This document shows positions 1 through 7,542 of a stretch of 64,000 nucleotides of DNA, piece by piece. The position numbers were made by a program, and so were the translations under genes. Every line of letters starts with the position of its first letter. Within the stretch, counting starts at the first letter, position 1. Source of the DNA: Roseobacter sp. MH60115 (lineage in GTDB: Bacteria > Pseudomonadota > Alphaproteobacteria > Rhodobacterales > Rhodobacteraceae). Location of the stretch: contig NZ_JADOBQ010000002.1 in assembly GCF_015644665.1 (NCBI RefSeq), positions 682,001-746,000 of the forward strand, read 5' to 3'. Below the pieces are notes generated by a model, which was not told the origin of the DNA, searched no databases, and saw only the letters and a list, made by a program, of their open reading frames with translations.

Positions 1-230
1 CCCGGCCCAAGGGCGTGGAAGAAACCATAAGCGGCCGTCGCGCTGCACAAGGTCCAGATGGCCAGCAGATCGCCCGTCTGAATGGCGCGGAGCGCGCCGG
101 CCATTGCGTTTTGAAACATACGCTGTTGCCCTGCGGCCCATTGCTGGATCTCATACCACGGCACCACGCTCCAGGCAGCGGCACCCGCGATCAGGATGCC
201 CAGGACGATGACGCCGAGTTTCAACCACAT
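1..230 (-). CDS. NicO-family nickel/cobalt-type permease (partial)
   Basis: Only the N-terminal 76 residues are in the window; the gene runs off the left edge. It starts with a hydrophobic segment (MWLKLGVIVLGILIAG) and ends in the motif AAYGFFHALGPG, the histidine-containing first conserved block of NicO/RcnA-type metal transporters. Its ATG overlaps the end of the DUF1007 gene (228-230 inside 221-230), so the two are translationally coupled. DUF1007 proteins with NicO permeases are a known pairing. The position behind znuA suggests control by zinc; that is inference, and the metal carried cannot be read from this fragment. Confidence 0.75.
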   Translation of the reverse strand, partial: MWLKLGVIVLGILIAGAAAWSVVPWYEIQQWAAGQQRMFQNAMAGALRAIQTGDLLAIWTLCSATAAYGFFHALGP

Positions 231-869
231 GCCAGCACGACCTCATCCGAAAAGAGACGCCCCACGTTTGGCTGATCCGGCGTATCCTCACGCGACAAGG
301 CCGCGAGCTGTTCCTGCAATGCACTGGCGGCGGCGTCCGGCTCAAAGGAAATCAGGTCGGCCTGACAGCCCGGCGGCAGGCCCCGCTTTTCGGCATCGGC
401 AAGGATCGTATAGGCATAGTAAAAAAACGGATCGTATAGACGCAGGACCGCCGTGCGCCCGGCAAGACCTGCAGGCTGGGACAGCGGCAGGTCAAACGCG
501 ACCGTGATCTGATCGTTTTCCAAGCTGGCGGTTGCATTCTTTGGCCGCCCCATTGGCCGCTCCTGACCCTCCACCTCCAGATAGACATCGCCATTGTACT
601 CCGCAGACCAATTGGTCTCACCGGCGATGATCTCCGCGCGATCGGCGGCGCTGAGGCGTCCGTCCAGGTCTCGGTCCAGATCAAGCGATTCAAAGAGGAT
701 CAGTGTTGTGAACTGGTCATAGGTCCATGAGATCCGCACCGCCTCCAGATAGCCGTCATTGTTGAAGATGAAACCCGTGCGCGCATCGACGAAGACATGC
801 GGATGTGCCTTGGCCGTCGATACCAGGCACATCGCAGCAAAAAGCATACTCCAGAAAATGCGTGACACG
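221..869 (-). CDS. DUF1007 family periplasmic protein
   Basis: This is a secreted protein of about 215 residues with a signal peptide (SMLFAAMCLVSTAKA) followed by mature sequence beginning HPHVFVDART, the conserved N-terminus of DUF1007 proteins. An internal stretch rich in Asp (DLDRDLDGRLSAADR) resembles a calcium-binding loop. I chose the GTG at 869 because GGAGG lies just upstream (874-878) and it gives a compact signal peptide; an ATG at 937 is possible but would overlap znuA. The family usually sits beside NicO metal permeases, as here, and is thought to help metal export or uptake at the membrane. Confidence 0.75.
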
Positions 870-920
870 CGGCCTCCACGCCCAAGATCAGGTTTCAGGG
901 TCTCCCGAAGACCTAAGCGA

Positions 921-2030
921 TTACAAACAACCTGCAAGGGCCGCCGAAAGATTCCGGATCAATTGGGGGTAAAGCGCCGATCCCGGCTCCAGGCTGGACC
1001 CAAGCGGATCAAGGATGCCGGTCTTGGCTTCAGTGCCATCCAGAACCGTGGCAACGAGACCCGGGTTGAACTGTGGTTCCGCCAAAACGCAGTCGATGCC
1101 TTGCTCTGCGATCCGTGCTTGAATCTCGGCAATCCGGGCCGGGCTTGGATCCGACGCGTCACCAATCGAAATCGCGCCGGACGCGGGGAAATCGAAGTCC
1201 TCTTCAAAGTACTGGTAGGCGTCATGAAAAACGATGAACTGTCCAGCACGCACCGGGTCGAGCGTTGCCTTCACTTCACCAATCAGCGTTTCGATCTCTG
1301 CACGGCCTGCGGCGGCATTGGCAAAATACGCACCTGCGTTCTCCGGGTCGGCGGCAGACAGCTGACCGGCAATCACATTCAGCCATGTCATGGCGTTTTG
1401 CGGCGACAACCAGGCGTGTGGATCATGAGCGCCGTGGCCATGCCCCTCATGTCCGGCGTGTTCATCTTCGTGGTCCTCATGACCATGCTCGTCATGCCCG
1501 GCTTCTTCGTGACCATGATCGTCGTGGCCGTGATCCTCGTGGCCAGCTTCTTCGTGGTCGTGGTCGTCATGCGCCTTTTCGGCGTGATCCTCATGGTCTT
1601 TGTGATCATCGCCATGTTCTGCATGATCTTCATCCCCGTGCGCGCCATGATCTCCGTGGTCATGTGCCTCAAACAGGGCGCTTTCCCGAAACTCCAGTTC
1701 GATCGTGCCGTCGGCTTCGAGCAAGGCGGTCACCGCAGCATCCGAGGCCAGCGTTTCAATTGTTTCTGTCAGCCATGGTGTCAGATCGGCGCCAATCCAA
1801 AACACCAGATCAGCGTCCTGCAGTGCCTTCGCTTCAGACGGGCGCAAGCTGTATTCATGCGGGCTGGCACCTTGTTGAACGATCAGATCAGGCGTGCCCA
1901 CCCCGTCCATCACCCGTGCGACCAAAGAGTGCACAGGCGCAATATCAACCGCGACCTGAGGCACTTCTGCAAAAGCGGCTCCTCCCATCAATGTGGCCGT
2001 CAATGAGAGGGCAAGACGCTTTCTGGACAT
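921..2030 (-). CDS. znuA: Zinc ABC transporter substrate-binding protein ZnuA
   Basis: This is the periplasmic zinc receptor of a cluster A-I ABC importer, 369 aa. A signal peptide (residues 1-21, ending GGAAFA) precedes the metal-site motif SPHEY (His58). A very long His/Asp/Glu-rich loop follows at about 123-202, then DPHAWL (His205), a FHDAY motif and the C-terminal lobe. The loop is longer than in many ZnuA proteins and is a typical zinc-trapping insert. The start at 2030 has a GGAG about 6 nt upstream. It is divergent from zur-znuCB across a short region carrying Zur-box-like palindromes and leads into the DUF1007 and NicO genes. Confidence 0.95.
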   Translation of the reverse strand: MSRKRLALSLTATLMGGAAFAEVPQVAVDIAPVHSLVARVMDGVGTPDLIVQQGASPHEYSLRPSEAKALQDADLVFWIGADLTPWLTETIETLASDAAVTALLEADGTIELEFRESALFEAHDHGDHGAHGDEDHAEHGDDHKDHEDHAEKAHDDHDHEEAGHEDHGHDDHGHEEAGHDEHGHEDHEDEHAGHEGHGHGAHDPHAWLSPQNAMTWLNVIAGQLSAADPENAGAYFANAAAGRAEIETLIGEVKATLDPVRAGQFIVFHDAYQYFEEDFDFPASGAISIGDASDPSPARIAEIQARIAEQGIDCVLAEPQFNPGLVATVLDGTEAKTGILDPLGSSLEPGSALYPQLIRNLSAALAGCL

Positions 2031-2042
2031 CGGAGTCTCCAT

Positions 2043-2060
2043 GTGATTGTATAACATTAC
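2043..2060. promoter_or_regulatory. Zur-box-like palindrome, znuA side
   Basis: The 18-mer at 2043-2060 is an imperfect palindrome (12 of 18 positions symmetric) containing GTATAACAT on the plus strand. It resembles half of the known Zur consensus core ATGTTATAACAT. It lies 13 nt upstream of the znuA start codon. Assignment to Zur rests on the neighbouring zur gene and the sequence likeness. Confidence 0.5.
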
Positions 2061-2076
2061 GCATTGGATAGACAAA

Positions 2077-2088
2077 ATGTGATAACAT
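2077..2088. promoter_or_regulatory. Zur-box-like palindrome overlapping the zur start codon
   Basis: ATGTGATAACAT at 2077-2088 is a palindrome with 10 of 12 matching positions and differs from the Zur core ATGTTATAACAT by one base. It is centred about 4 nt upstream of the zur ATG and overlaps its first two bases. Zur bound here would block both divergent promoters, consistent with zinc-repressed znuA and zur-znuCB. Confidence 0.6.
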
Positions 2089-2602
2089 GACAAGTGACTC
2101 CAAAAATGGTGATACTGGCGATGGTCCGCTTGGGTTTGCGCACCATGATCATGCGGCATGTGTGAGCGATACGCTTGCCGCGGCCGAGGCACGCTGCGCC
2201 GCTGACGGGCTTCGCTTTACGCCGGTGCGTCGTAAGGTGCTGGAGATTTTGCTGCAGGAGCACCGTGCCCTTGGCGCCTATGCCATCCTCGACCGGCTCC
2301 GTGAGGATGGGTTCGGATCGCAACCGCCCGTTGCTTATCGGGCGCTCGATTTTCTTGTGTTGAACGGGCTGGCCCACAAGATTGAACGGCTCAATGCGTT
2401 TATCGCCTGCGCTCATCCAAGTCATTCTCATGCCCCTGCGTTCATGATCTGCCGGTTGTGCGATGCCGTTGCCGAAACGCAATCATCGCCTGCGCGCGGG
2501 GCTTTGGGAGATGCCGCCCGCGCCACTGGCTTTCGGATAGAGCGTACCGTCGTTGAAGCAGAGGGTGTTTGCCCCGCATGCGCCGACAAGGCGGACGCAT
2601 GA
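2087..2602 (+). CDS. zur: Zinc uptake regulator Zur (Fur family)
   Basis: This is a 171-aa Fur-family repressor. The winged-helix part (FTPVRRKVLEILL to RALDFL) is followed by the metal-binding and dimer region, with His-rich HPSHSHAP and two CxxC zinc-site pairs (CRLC near residue 121, CPAC near 164). It senses zinc and represses the znu genes. The only ATG is at 2087; a stop lies just upstream in frame at 2069-2071, and no Shine-Dalgarno is visible, so the message may be leaderless. The gene overlaps znuC by four bases (ATGA, 2599-2602), which places zur-znuC-znuB in one operon. Confidence 0.93.
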   Translation: MTSDSKNGDTGDGPLGFAHHDHAACVSDTLAAAEARCAADGLRFTPVRRKVLEILLQEHRALGAYAILDRLREDGFGSQPPVAYRALDFLVLNGLAHKIERLNAFIACAHPSHSHAPAFMICRLCDAVAETQSSPARGALGDAARATGFRIERTVVEAEGVCPACADKADA

Positions 2603-3351
2603 GCCTCGTCCAGGTTGACGGCCTGAGCGTCCGCTATGGCGCAAGGACCGTATTGTCGCATGTTTCCTTAAGCGTCTCGGCAGGCGAAATCGTCACCATT
2701 GTCGGCCCTAACGGTTCAGGAAAAACCAGCCTGTTGCGCGCCATCATCGGAGCGGTGAAACCGTTCCGGGGCCGCGTCGTGCACGGCAGTGGCGTGAAAA
2801 TCGGATATGTGCCGCAAAAGCTGCACATTGATGAAACCCTGCCCATCACGGTGTCCAGGTTTTTGAAGTTGCCGGGGGGCGTCGCAGCCGCAGACATCAA
2901 TCAGGCGCTGACACAGGCAGGCGTGCCGGATTTATCCGGGGCGCAGCTGTCGCAGCTGTCGGGCGGGCAGTTTCAACGGGTCTTGCTGGCGCGTGCATTG
3001 ATCGGGAAACCTGATCTGCTGCTGCTGGACGAAGCCACACAAGGGCTGGATCAACGCGGTTCGGCCTCATTTTACCAACAAATCGAAAGGGTGCGGCAGG
3101 ACACGGGCTGTGCCGTTCTCATGATCAGCCATGAGTTGCACGTGGTGATGAGCGCCTCTGACCGCGTGATTTGCCTCAACGGTCATGTCTGCTGCGAAGG
3201 CACGCCAGCGGTTGTCGCATCCGCGCCGGAGTATCGAGCGCTCTTCGGGACAGGGACGGGCGGTGCACTGGCGCTTTACCGGCATGAGCACGACCACGGG
3301 CATGATCATGGCGACCACAACCACGACCACAATACAGAGGCCGCTGAGTAA
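2599..3351 (+). CDS. znuC: Zinc ABC transporter ATP-binding protein ZnuC
   Basis: This is the 250-aa ATPase of the zinc importer. It has Walker A GPNGSGKT (residues 36-43), the signature LSGGQFQRV, Walker B LLLLDEAT and a switch His in MISHELH. The C-terminus is a His-rich tail (HEHDHGHDHGDHNHDH) that may bind zinc, as in other ZnuC proteins of this group. The start at 2599 overlaps the zur stop as ATGA; an upstream in-frame ATG at 2569 lies inside zur and would add an unrelated extension. The stop overlaps the znuB start (TAATG). Confidence 0.95.
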   Translation: MSLVQVDGLSVRYGARTVLSHVSLSVSAGEIVTIVGPNGSGKTSLLRAIIGAVKPFRGRVVHGSGVKIGYVPQKLHIDETLPITVSRFLKLPGGVAAADINQALTQAGVPDLSGAQLSQLSGGQFQRVLLARALIGKPDLLLLDEATQGLDQRGSASFYQQIERVRQDTGCAVLMISHELHVVMSASDRVICLNGHVCCEGTPAVVASAPEYRALFGTGTGGALALYRHEHDHGHDHGDHNHDHNTEAAE

Positions 3352-4145
3352 TGCTTGATGACTTTATGGTGCGTGCCGCGCTGGCCGGTATTGGCGTAGC
3401 CATCGCGGCGGCGCCCCTGGGGTGTTTCGTGGTCTGGCGACGCATGGCGTATTTCGGGGATGCGACGGCGCATGCCGCGATTCTCGGCGTGGCTCTGTCG
3501 CTTGCGTTCTCGATGTCGATTTTCATCGGGACCATGGCGGTGGCCCTGCTGATGGCGCTGACGGTCAGCGTATTGTCTGGTCGGGGCTATGCCATGGACA
3601 CGCTGCTCGGGGTGCTCGCGCATTCAGCGCTGGCCTTCGGGCTGGTTGCCGTGTCCTTCATCTCGGGCGTGCGGATTGACCTGATGGCCTATCTCTTCGG
3701 CGATATCCTGGCCGTCTCACGCGGGGATCTTGCGGTCATCTGGGGCGGTGCTGCCCTTGTCGTTGCGTTGATCGGCTGGCGTTGGTCGGCCCTGCTGACC
3801 TCAACGCTGAACGAAGATCTGGCGCACGCCAGCGGGATCGATCCAAAAGGCGAACAACTCGTATTGACCTTGGCCCTGGCCATCACCGTCGCGGTCGCGA
3901 TCAAGGTCGTCGGGGTTCTGCTGATCGCCGCCATGCTGATCATTCCCGCGGCTGCGGCCCGACCACTTTCAAGAACGCCCGAGGGTATGGCCATCGCGGC
4001 GGGTACCATCGGGACGCTCTCGGCTGTCGTTGGTCTGCGCGCGGCATATGTGTTTGATACACCGGCGGGCCCATCAATCGTCTGCGTCGCAGCCCTGATT
4101 TTCCTCGCATCCAGCATGATCAGAAATTTCAAATCCGTGCGGTAA
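3351..4145 (+). CDS. znuB: Zinc ABC transporter permease ZnuB
   Basis: This is the 264-aa integral membrane permease of the ABC-3 family, with about eight hydrophobic segments. It starts MLDDFMVRAALAG and holds the conserved FGDATAHAAILGVALS-like block for coupling to the ATPase and the GVLLIAAMLIIPAAAA helix typical of Znu/Mnt permeases. Its ATG shares the last base of the znuC stop. It is the final gene of zur-znuC-znuB. Its 3' end overlaps a possible small convergent gene by 17 nt. Confidence 0.95.
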   Translation: MLDDFMVRAALAGIGVAIAAAPLGCFVVWRRMAYFGDATAHAAILGVALSLAFSMSIFIGTMAVALLMALTVSVLSGRGYAMDTLLGVLAHSALAFGLVAVSFISGVRIDLMAYLFGDILAVSRGDLAVIWGGAALVVALIGWRWSALLTSTLNEDLAHASGIDPKGEQLVLTLALAITVAVAIKVVGVLLIAAMLIIPAAAARPLSRTPEGMAIAAGTIGTLSAVVGLRAAYVFDTPAGPSIVCVAALIFLASSMIRNFKSVR

Positions 4146-4311
4146 GGCCGGGTCGTTTGCTCAATATCACCAATTGAAACCGGCGAGTGCCTGGTCGATG
4201 CTGGAGCACGCTCATGATCTCGGGATTGCCAAAAACGACCGCTGTGAACACCTTTCTGACGGTCTGCTTTGCGTTCAAAACCCGCTTTGCAAAGAGTGGT
4301 AAAATTTCCAT
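4129..4311 (-). CDS. Possible small basic protein, function unknown
   Basis: A 60-aa frame starting MEILPLFAKRVLNAK and ending SKRPGLTARI is open between nitH and znuB. A GGAGG lies about 13 nt before the ATG, longer than ideal. The protein is basic and has no recognised domain. It ends 17 nt inside the 3' end of znuB on the opposite strand. It could be a real small gene or chance coding in a 326-nt gap; I do not recognise the family. Confidence 0.3.
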   Translation of the reverse strand: MEILPLFAKRVLNAKQTVRKVFTAVVFGNPEIMSVLQHRPGTRRFQLVILSKRPGLTARI

Positions 4312-4471
4312 CGTTTTTTCCAGCCTCCTGCTGGATCGTCTTTTGCGCTGGCTGACTGAGACAGGCGACAGAACCAACAGTCTTCGGACAGGTCGTGATA
4401 TCCCGGCTGTCTTTACGCCCAAGGCCAAGTGCGCTTCGCCGGACCAGACGTTGTGGGGGACAAGGCCGTGG

Positions 4472-5728
4472 TCATGATGCAGCTCGAAGCACCCTTCTGG
4501 ATTGTGACACAATTGCATCGGCAAGGTAGCGCGAGTCTTCGTCAATCCCCAGAAATCGACCCGATCCCCAGGTGTTGAGCCAGCCCAGACCGATAAAATA
4601 GAAGCCGTCTTCTTTGCAAATGCCTCTGGTAAACTGGGGGCGGCCCTGCGCGTCGAAGACATCAACATCGACCCAGCTGTAGTTCGGACGAAACCCGATG
4701 GCCCAGAGGATCGAAGTGATCCCCGCCTTCTCGCAATCAATCTCGGTGATCTCCTGCTCGGGGCGCCAGAGTTTTTCAAACGGCGGCTCCTGTGGTGCGT
4801 CGATGTCGTTTTTCTCGATGAAGGCGTCAATGGCCGTGCGGATGCCAAGATAGCTTGCATCGGCGTCATCAAGATTGGTCTCAAGATCGGGCAGGAATTC
4901 GATTTTGGTGCCGTTCATTCCGCTGACCGACCCGTAGAGCGACACGCCTTGAGTGGCGAACCGGCGCAGGTCAATCTCATGCCCCCCGTCGCGCCCGGTC
5001 ATGTAGTGGTTTGTCTTGGTCAGCGCGTGCTGGGGGTTGGGGTGTTTGTCGATGGTGATCTCATAGTGCCCCATGTCGTAGAGCCAGTCGATGGCGTCGC
5101 GCCCGCGATACTTGCGCGGGGAACGTGGTGCTGGCCCGACAGCCAGATGTACGTCGCGCCCGTCCAGATGTAGATCCTCCATCAGCTGCACGCCCGACTG
5201 GCCGGTGCCGACGATCAGGGTGGCGCCCTCGGGCATCTGGCTGGGACGGCGGTAGTCCACCGAGTGCATCTGCAGGATCGACGGGTCGAGCTGATCGGCA
5301 TAGGGCGGCACGATGGGGTTGTCGTACCCGCCGGTTGCGATCACGACCTGATCGGTCGAATAGTTGCCCTGGCTTGTATCGACCAGATAGCCGCCACCGG
5401 GGCGTTTGGTGATCCGGGTGACCTCACAGTGTTCGACAAGCGGCGGCGCGAAGGTTTCGGCGAAGGCATCCAGGTAATCGGTGATCTCCTCCTTGACCAT
5501 GAACCCATCGGGGTTGTTGCCATTGTAGGGGAACCCCGGCAGGCGGCACTGCCAGTTCGGGGTCACAAGGCAGAAGCTATCCCACCGGTTCACGCGCCAG
5601 GAGTGGAATTTCTCATGGCGTTCCAGCACGACATGATCGAGCCCCTTCTGGGCAAGGTAGTAGCTGACGGACAGGCCAGCCTGACCGCCGCCGACGATAA
5701 CAACTGGGATATGTTCACGATGGGTCAT
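4472..5728 (-). CDS. nitH: Nit1C flavin-dependent oxidoreductase (MSMEG_0569 family)
   Basis: This is a 418-aa FAD enzyme resembling flavin-containing monooxygenases. The FAD-binding Rossmann motif GGGQAGLS lies near residue 12, with DHVVLERHE after it. A second dinucleotide motif GTGQSGVQ lies mid-protein, and ATGGYDNP and AIGFRPNYSW mark the FAD domain. It is the last gene of the seven-gene Nit1C cluster, where the family occurs together with a nitrilase and a radical SAM protein. Its substrate is unknown; N-hydroxylation or oxidation of a nitrile-related intermediate is only a guess. The spacing to nitG is 11 nt. Confidence 0.85.
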   Translation of the reverse strand: MTHREHIPVVIVGGGQAGLSVSYYLAQKGLDHVVLERHEKFHSWRVNRWDSFCLVTPNWQCRLPGFPYNGNNPDGFMVKEEITDYLDAFAETFAPPLVEHCEVTRITKRPGGGYLVDTSQGNYSTDQVVIATGGYDNPIVPPYADQLDPSILQMHSVDYRRPSQMPEGATLIVGTGQSGVQLMEDLHLDGRDVHLAVGPAPRSPRKYRGRDAIDWLYDMGHYEITIDKHPNPQHALTKTNHYMTGRDGGHEIDLRRFATQGVSLYGSVSGMNGTKIEFLPDLETNLDDADASYLGIRTAIDAFIEKNDIDAPQEPPFEKLWRPEQEITEIDCEKAGITSILWAIGFRPNYSWVDVDVFDAQGRPQFTRGICKEDGFYFIGLGWLNTWGSGRFLGIDEDSRYLADAIVSQSRRVLRAAS

Positions 5729-5739
5729 GGGAATGGTCC

Positions 5740-6018
5740 TTATGAGATCGAGAGGCAGACGACATCTGCGGGCGCGGAGAAAGTGCTGACGGTGCGCTCG
5801 ATGTCGGCCAGCTGAGCGTCGGCACTGGTGCAGCGGTAACCGTATTTCGCCTCGACCCGCATGCTGGCCTGTTCCAAGGCGATGCGGCAGCGTTGCGTAA
5901 AGTCCTCCAGTGGATAGGTCGTGCCTGCGGCCAGATACTCCCGCACCACGGTGGACGGAGAATATAGCTGCTCCGTCTGACCATCGGGCCAGCGGACGGT
6001 GAAACGGGTCTCAGGCAT
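5740..6018 (-). CDS. nitG: Nit1C small protein (MSMEG_0570 family)
   Basis: This is a 92-aa soluble protein beginning MPETRFTVRWPDGQTEQLYSP, the characteristic start of the MSMEG_0570 family, which is named as a nitrogen-starvation response protein. No catalytic motif is evident. Its ATG at 6018 overlaps the last 8 nt of the upstream nitF gene, so the two are translated together. Family membership rests on the N-terminal motif and on its fixed position between the AIR-synthase-like and flavoprotein genes. Its role in the cluster is unknown. Confidence 0.8.
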   Translation of the reverse strand: MPETRFTVRWPDGQTEQLYSPSTVVREYLAAGTTYPLEDFTQRCRIALEQASMRVEAKYGYRCTSADAQLADIERTVSTFSAPADVVCLSIS

Positions 6019-6994
6019 GGCGCGCCTCCTGCGATGAAAGATTGAGATAGGGAGTCCGGGCATAGTCCCAGAACAGAGCCGATCCTTCGCGGCTGGTCAG
6101 ATTTACGGCGGAGCCATCTGTGACATCGCCGCAGATGCTGGCCGAGACGCCGTGGTCGTCGAAAGCGTGGCAAATCGCGTCTGCATCCTTTGCCGACGCC
6201 GTCAGCAGGAAGCCAAAGCTGGGGAAACTGCGCAGCCAGCGGCCCATCTCGACGCCTTCAGGGCGCGGCAGCGCCTCCAACTGGATATCGATGCCGACAC
6301 CCGACGCCTCGGCCAGCATCAGCGCCGTGCCCACGATGCCGCCCTGGCTGATGTCCTTGCCGCCAGTCGCAAGACCAGCCTCCGCGATCTCGGGCAGGAT
6401 CGACAGGGCCGCGCGCAAGGCCGCAGGCGGTGTCGTCAGTGCGGCGTTCCAGTTGTCGAACGGTTCGCGGTAGCTGCCGCGCAGATCCACGGCGCAGATC
6501 AGCACATCGCCCGGCTGCGCGGTAAAGCTTGAGATGACGGAGCGCGCATGCCCGAGGATCGAGACCGAGAGTTGCAGCCCTTCAGCCCGCAGGTTGGTAT
6601 GCCCACCGACGATAGGTACACCGTAGGCCTGTGCCGCCGCTTTCATCCCGGCCAGAACCGGTTGCGCCAGGTCCGCACAGGGGGCCCAGATGGCGTTGGT
6701 CACACAGCGCGCCCGCCCGCCCATCGACAGGATGTCAGAGATGTTGACCATCACACCGCACCAGCCGGCAAACCACGGGTCCGCTTCGACAAACGCGTTA
6801 ATGAAGCCTTCGCAGGCGAAAAGGTCATAGCCGTCTTTGGCGGGCAGCACTGCGCAGTCGTCCCCCGGCTGCCCGGTGCTGTCGGCAGTCAGGCCCAGCG
6901 TCGCGGTGCTGTGCGCGATATCGAGTTTGCCGCGCACCGACGGGTGATCCCGCAAATCGCGCACCATTTGGCGCAGGGGGATGTGCGGTTTCAT
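6011..6994 (-). CDS. nitF: Nit1C AIR synthase-related protein
   Basis: This is a 327-aa protein of the PurM/SelD/ThiL ATP-binding fold. It shows the metal/ATP motif GDDCAVL near residue 42, a VNISDILSMGG block and VGGHTNL, as in AIR synthase and hydrogenase maturation HypE. These enzymes activate carboxamides or carboxylates with ATP, so a similar step on a nitrile-derived amide is plausible but unproven. In mycobacteria this domain is fused to a GNAT domain; here they are separate genes meeting at TGATG (6992-6996). An in-frame GTG at 6997 is an alternative start. Confidence 0.85.
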   Translation of the reverse strand: MKPHIPLRQMVRDLRDHPSVRGKLDIAHSTATLGLTADSTGQPGDDCAVLPAKDGYDLFACEGFINAFVEADPWFAGWCGVMVNISDILSMGGRARCVTNAIWAPCADLAQPVLAGMKAAAQAYGVPIVGGHTNLRAEGLQLSVSILGHARSVISSFTAQPGDVLICAVDLRGSYREPFDNWNAALTTPPAALRAALSILPEIAEAGLATGGKDISQGGIVGTALMLAEASGVGIDIQLEALPRPEGVEMGRWLRSFPSFGFLLTASAKDADAICHAFDDHGVSASICGDVTDGSAVNLTSREGSALFWDYARTPYLNLSSQEARHA

Positions 6995-7542
6995 CACCGC
7001 TGCCCTCGCTTATTGGAGAGCGTTTTCCACCCCACGAAGGGGTCGGGAATGGGCGGATAGGCCGCAAGATCGGCCTGCATTTCCATGTGCGGGACGCCGT
7101 GCACCTCAATCTCACGCAGCGAAACCCAATGCAGGCGTTCGAAGAGTTTCACATTCTGCATCTGCACCTGCGCCAGAAACCGGTCACACCCTCGGCCATG
7201 GGCAGTGCAGACCGCCAGCCGGATCAGCTCAGCGCCAAGTCGCCCCATGCGCCGGTGGGTTTTAGTGACGGCGAGCCGCGAGCCGCGCCAGATGCGCGGG
7301 CCGTCCTCATGGATGCGGACGGTGCCCACAACCTGATCCGCCTCGGAGGCCAGCGTGCTGATCGCGGCCAGCGGCAGGGCGATGGCATCTATCTCGTCCT
7401 TGTCGTCTGCGGCAAAGATCTTTTGCTCTTCCACAAAGACCCGGTGGCGCAGATCGCGTACACCCGCCAGCTCCCAAGCCTGCGACGCGGCACGGATGAT
7501 GAAATCCGGCGACAGAAAAACGCGGGCGTTCTGAAAACTCAT
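6994..7542 (-). CDS. nitE: Nit1C GNAT-family acyltransferase
   Basis: This is a 182-aa N-acyltransferase-like protein. The acyl-CoA binding region is seen as THRRMGRLGAELIRLAV, a version of the GNAT motif A (R/QxxGxG/A), preceded by a VVGTVRIHEDG strand. The N-terminus (VRDLRHRVFVEEQKIF) resembles the substrate side of GNAT and acyl-homoserine-lactone-synthase-like folds. It matches the N-terminal half of the mycobacterial GNAT/AIR-synthase fusion. It overlaps nitD by four bases (ATGA at 7539-7542) and nitF by one base. The acyl donor and acceptor are unknown. Confidence 0.85.
   Translation of the reverse strand: MSFQNARVFLSPDFIIRAASQAWELAGVRDLRHRVFVEEQKIFAADDKDEIDAIALPLAAISTLASEADQVVGTVRIHEDGPRIWRGSRLAVTKTHRRMGRLGAELIRLAVCTAHGRGCDRFLAQVQMQNVKLFERLHWVSLREIEVHGVPHMEMQADLAAYPPIPDPFVGWKTLSNKRGQR

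Noticed and set aside
1265-2071. Frames opposite the His-rich loop of znuA
   Set aside because: Their Met/Val/Arg-rich low-complexity repeats arise from reading the CAT/GAC-rich His/Asp codons of znuA backwards.
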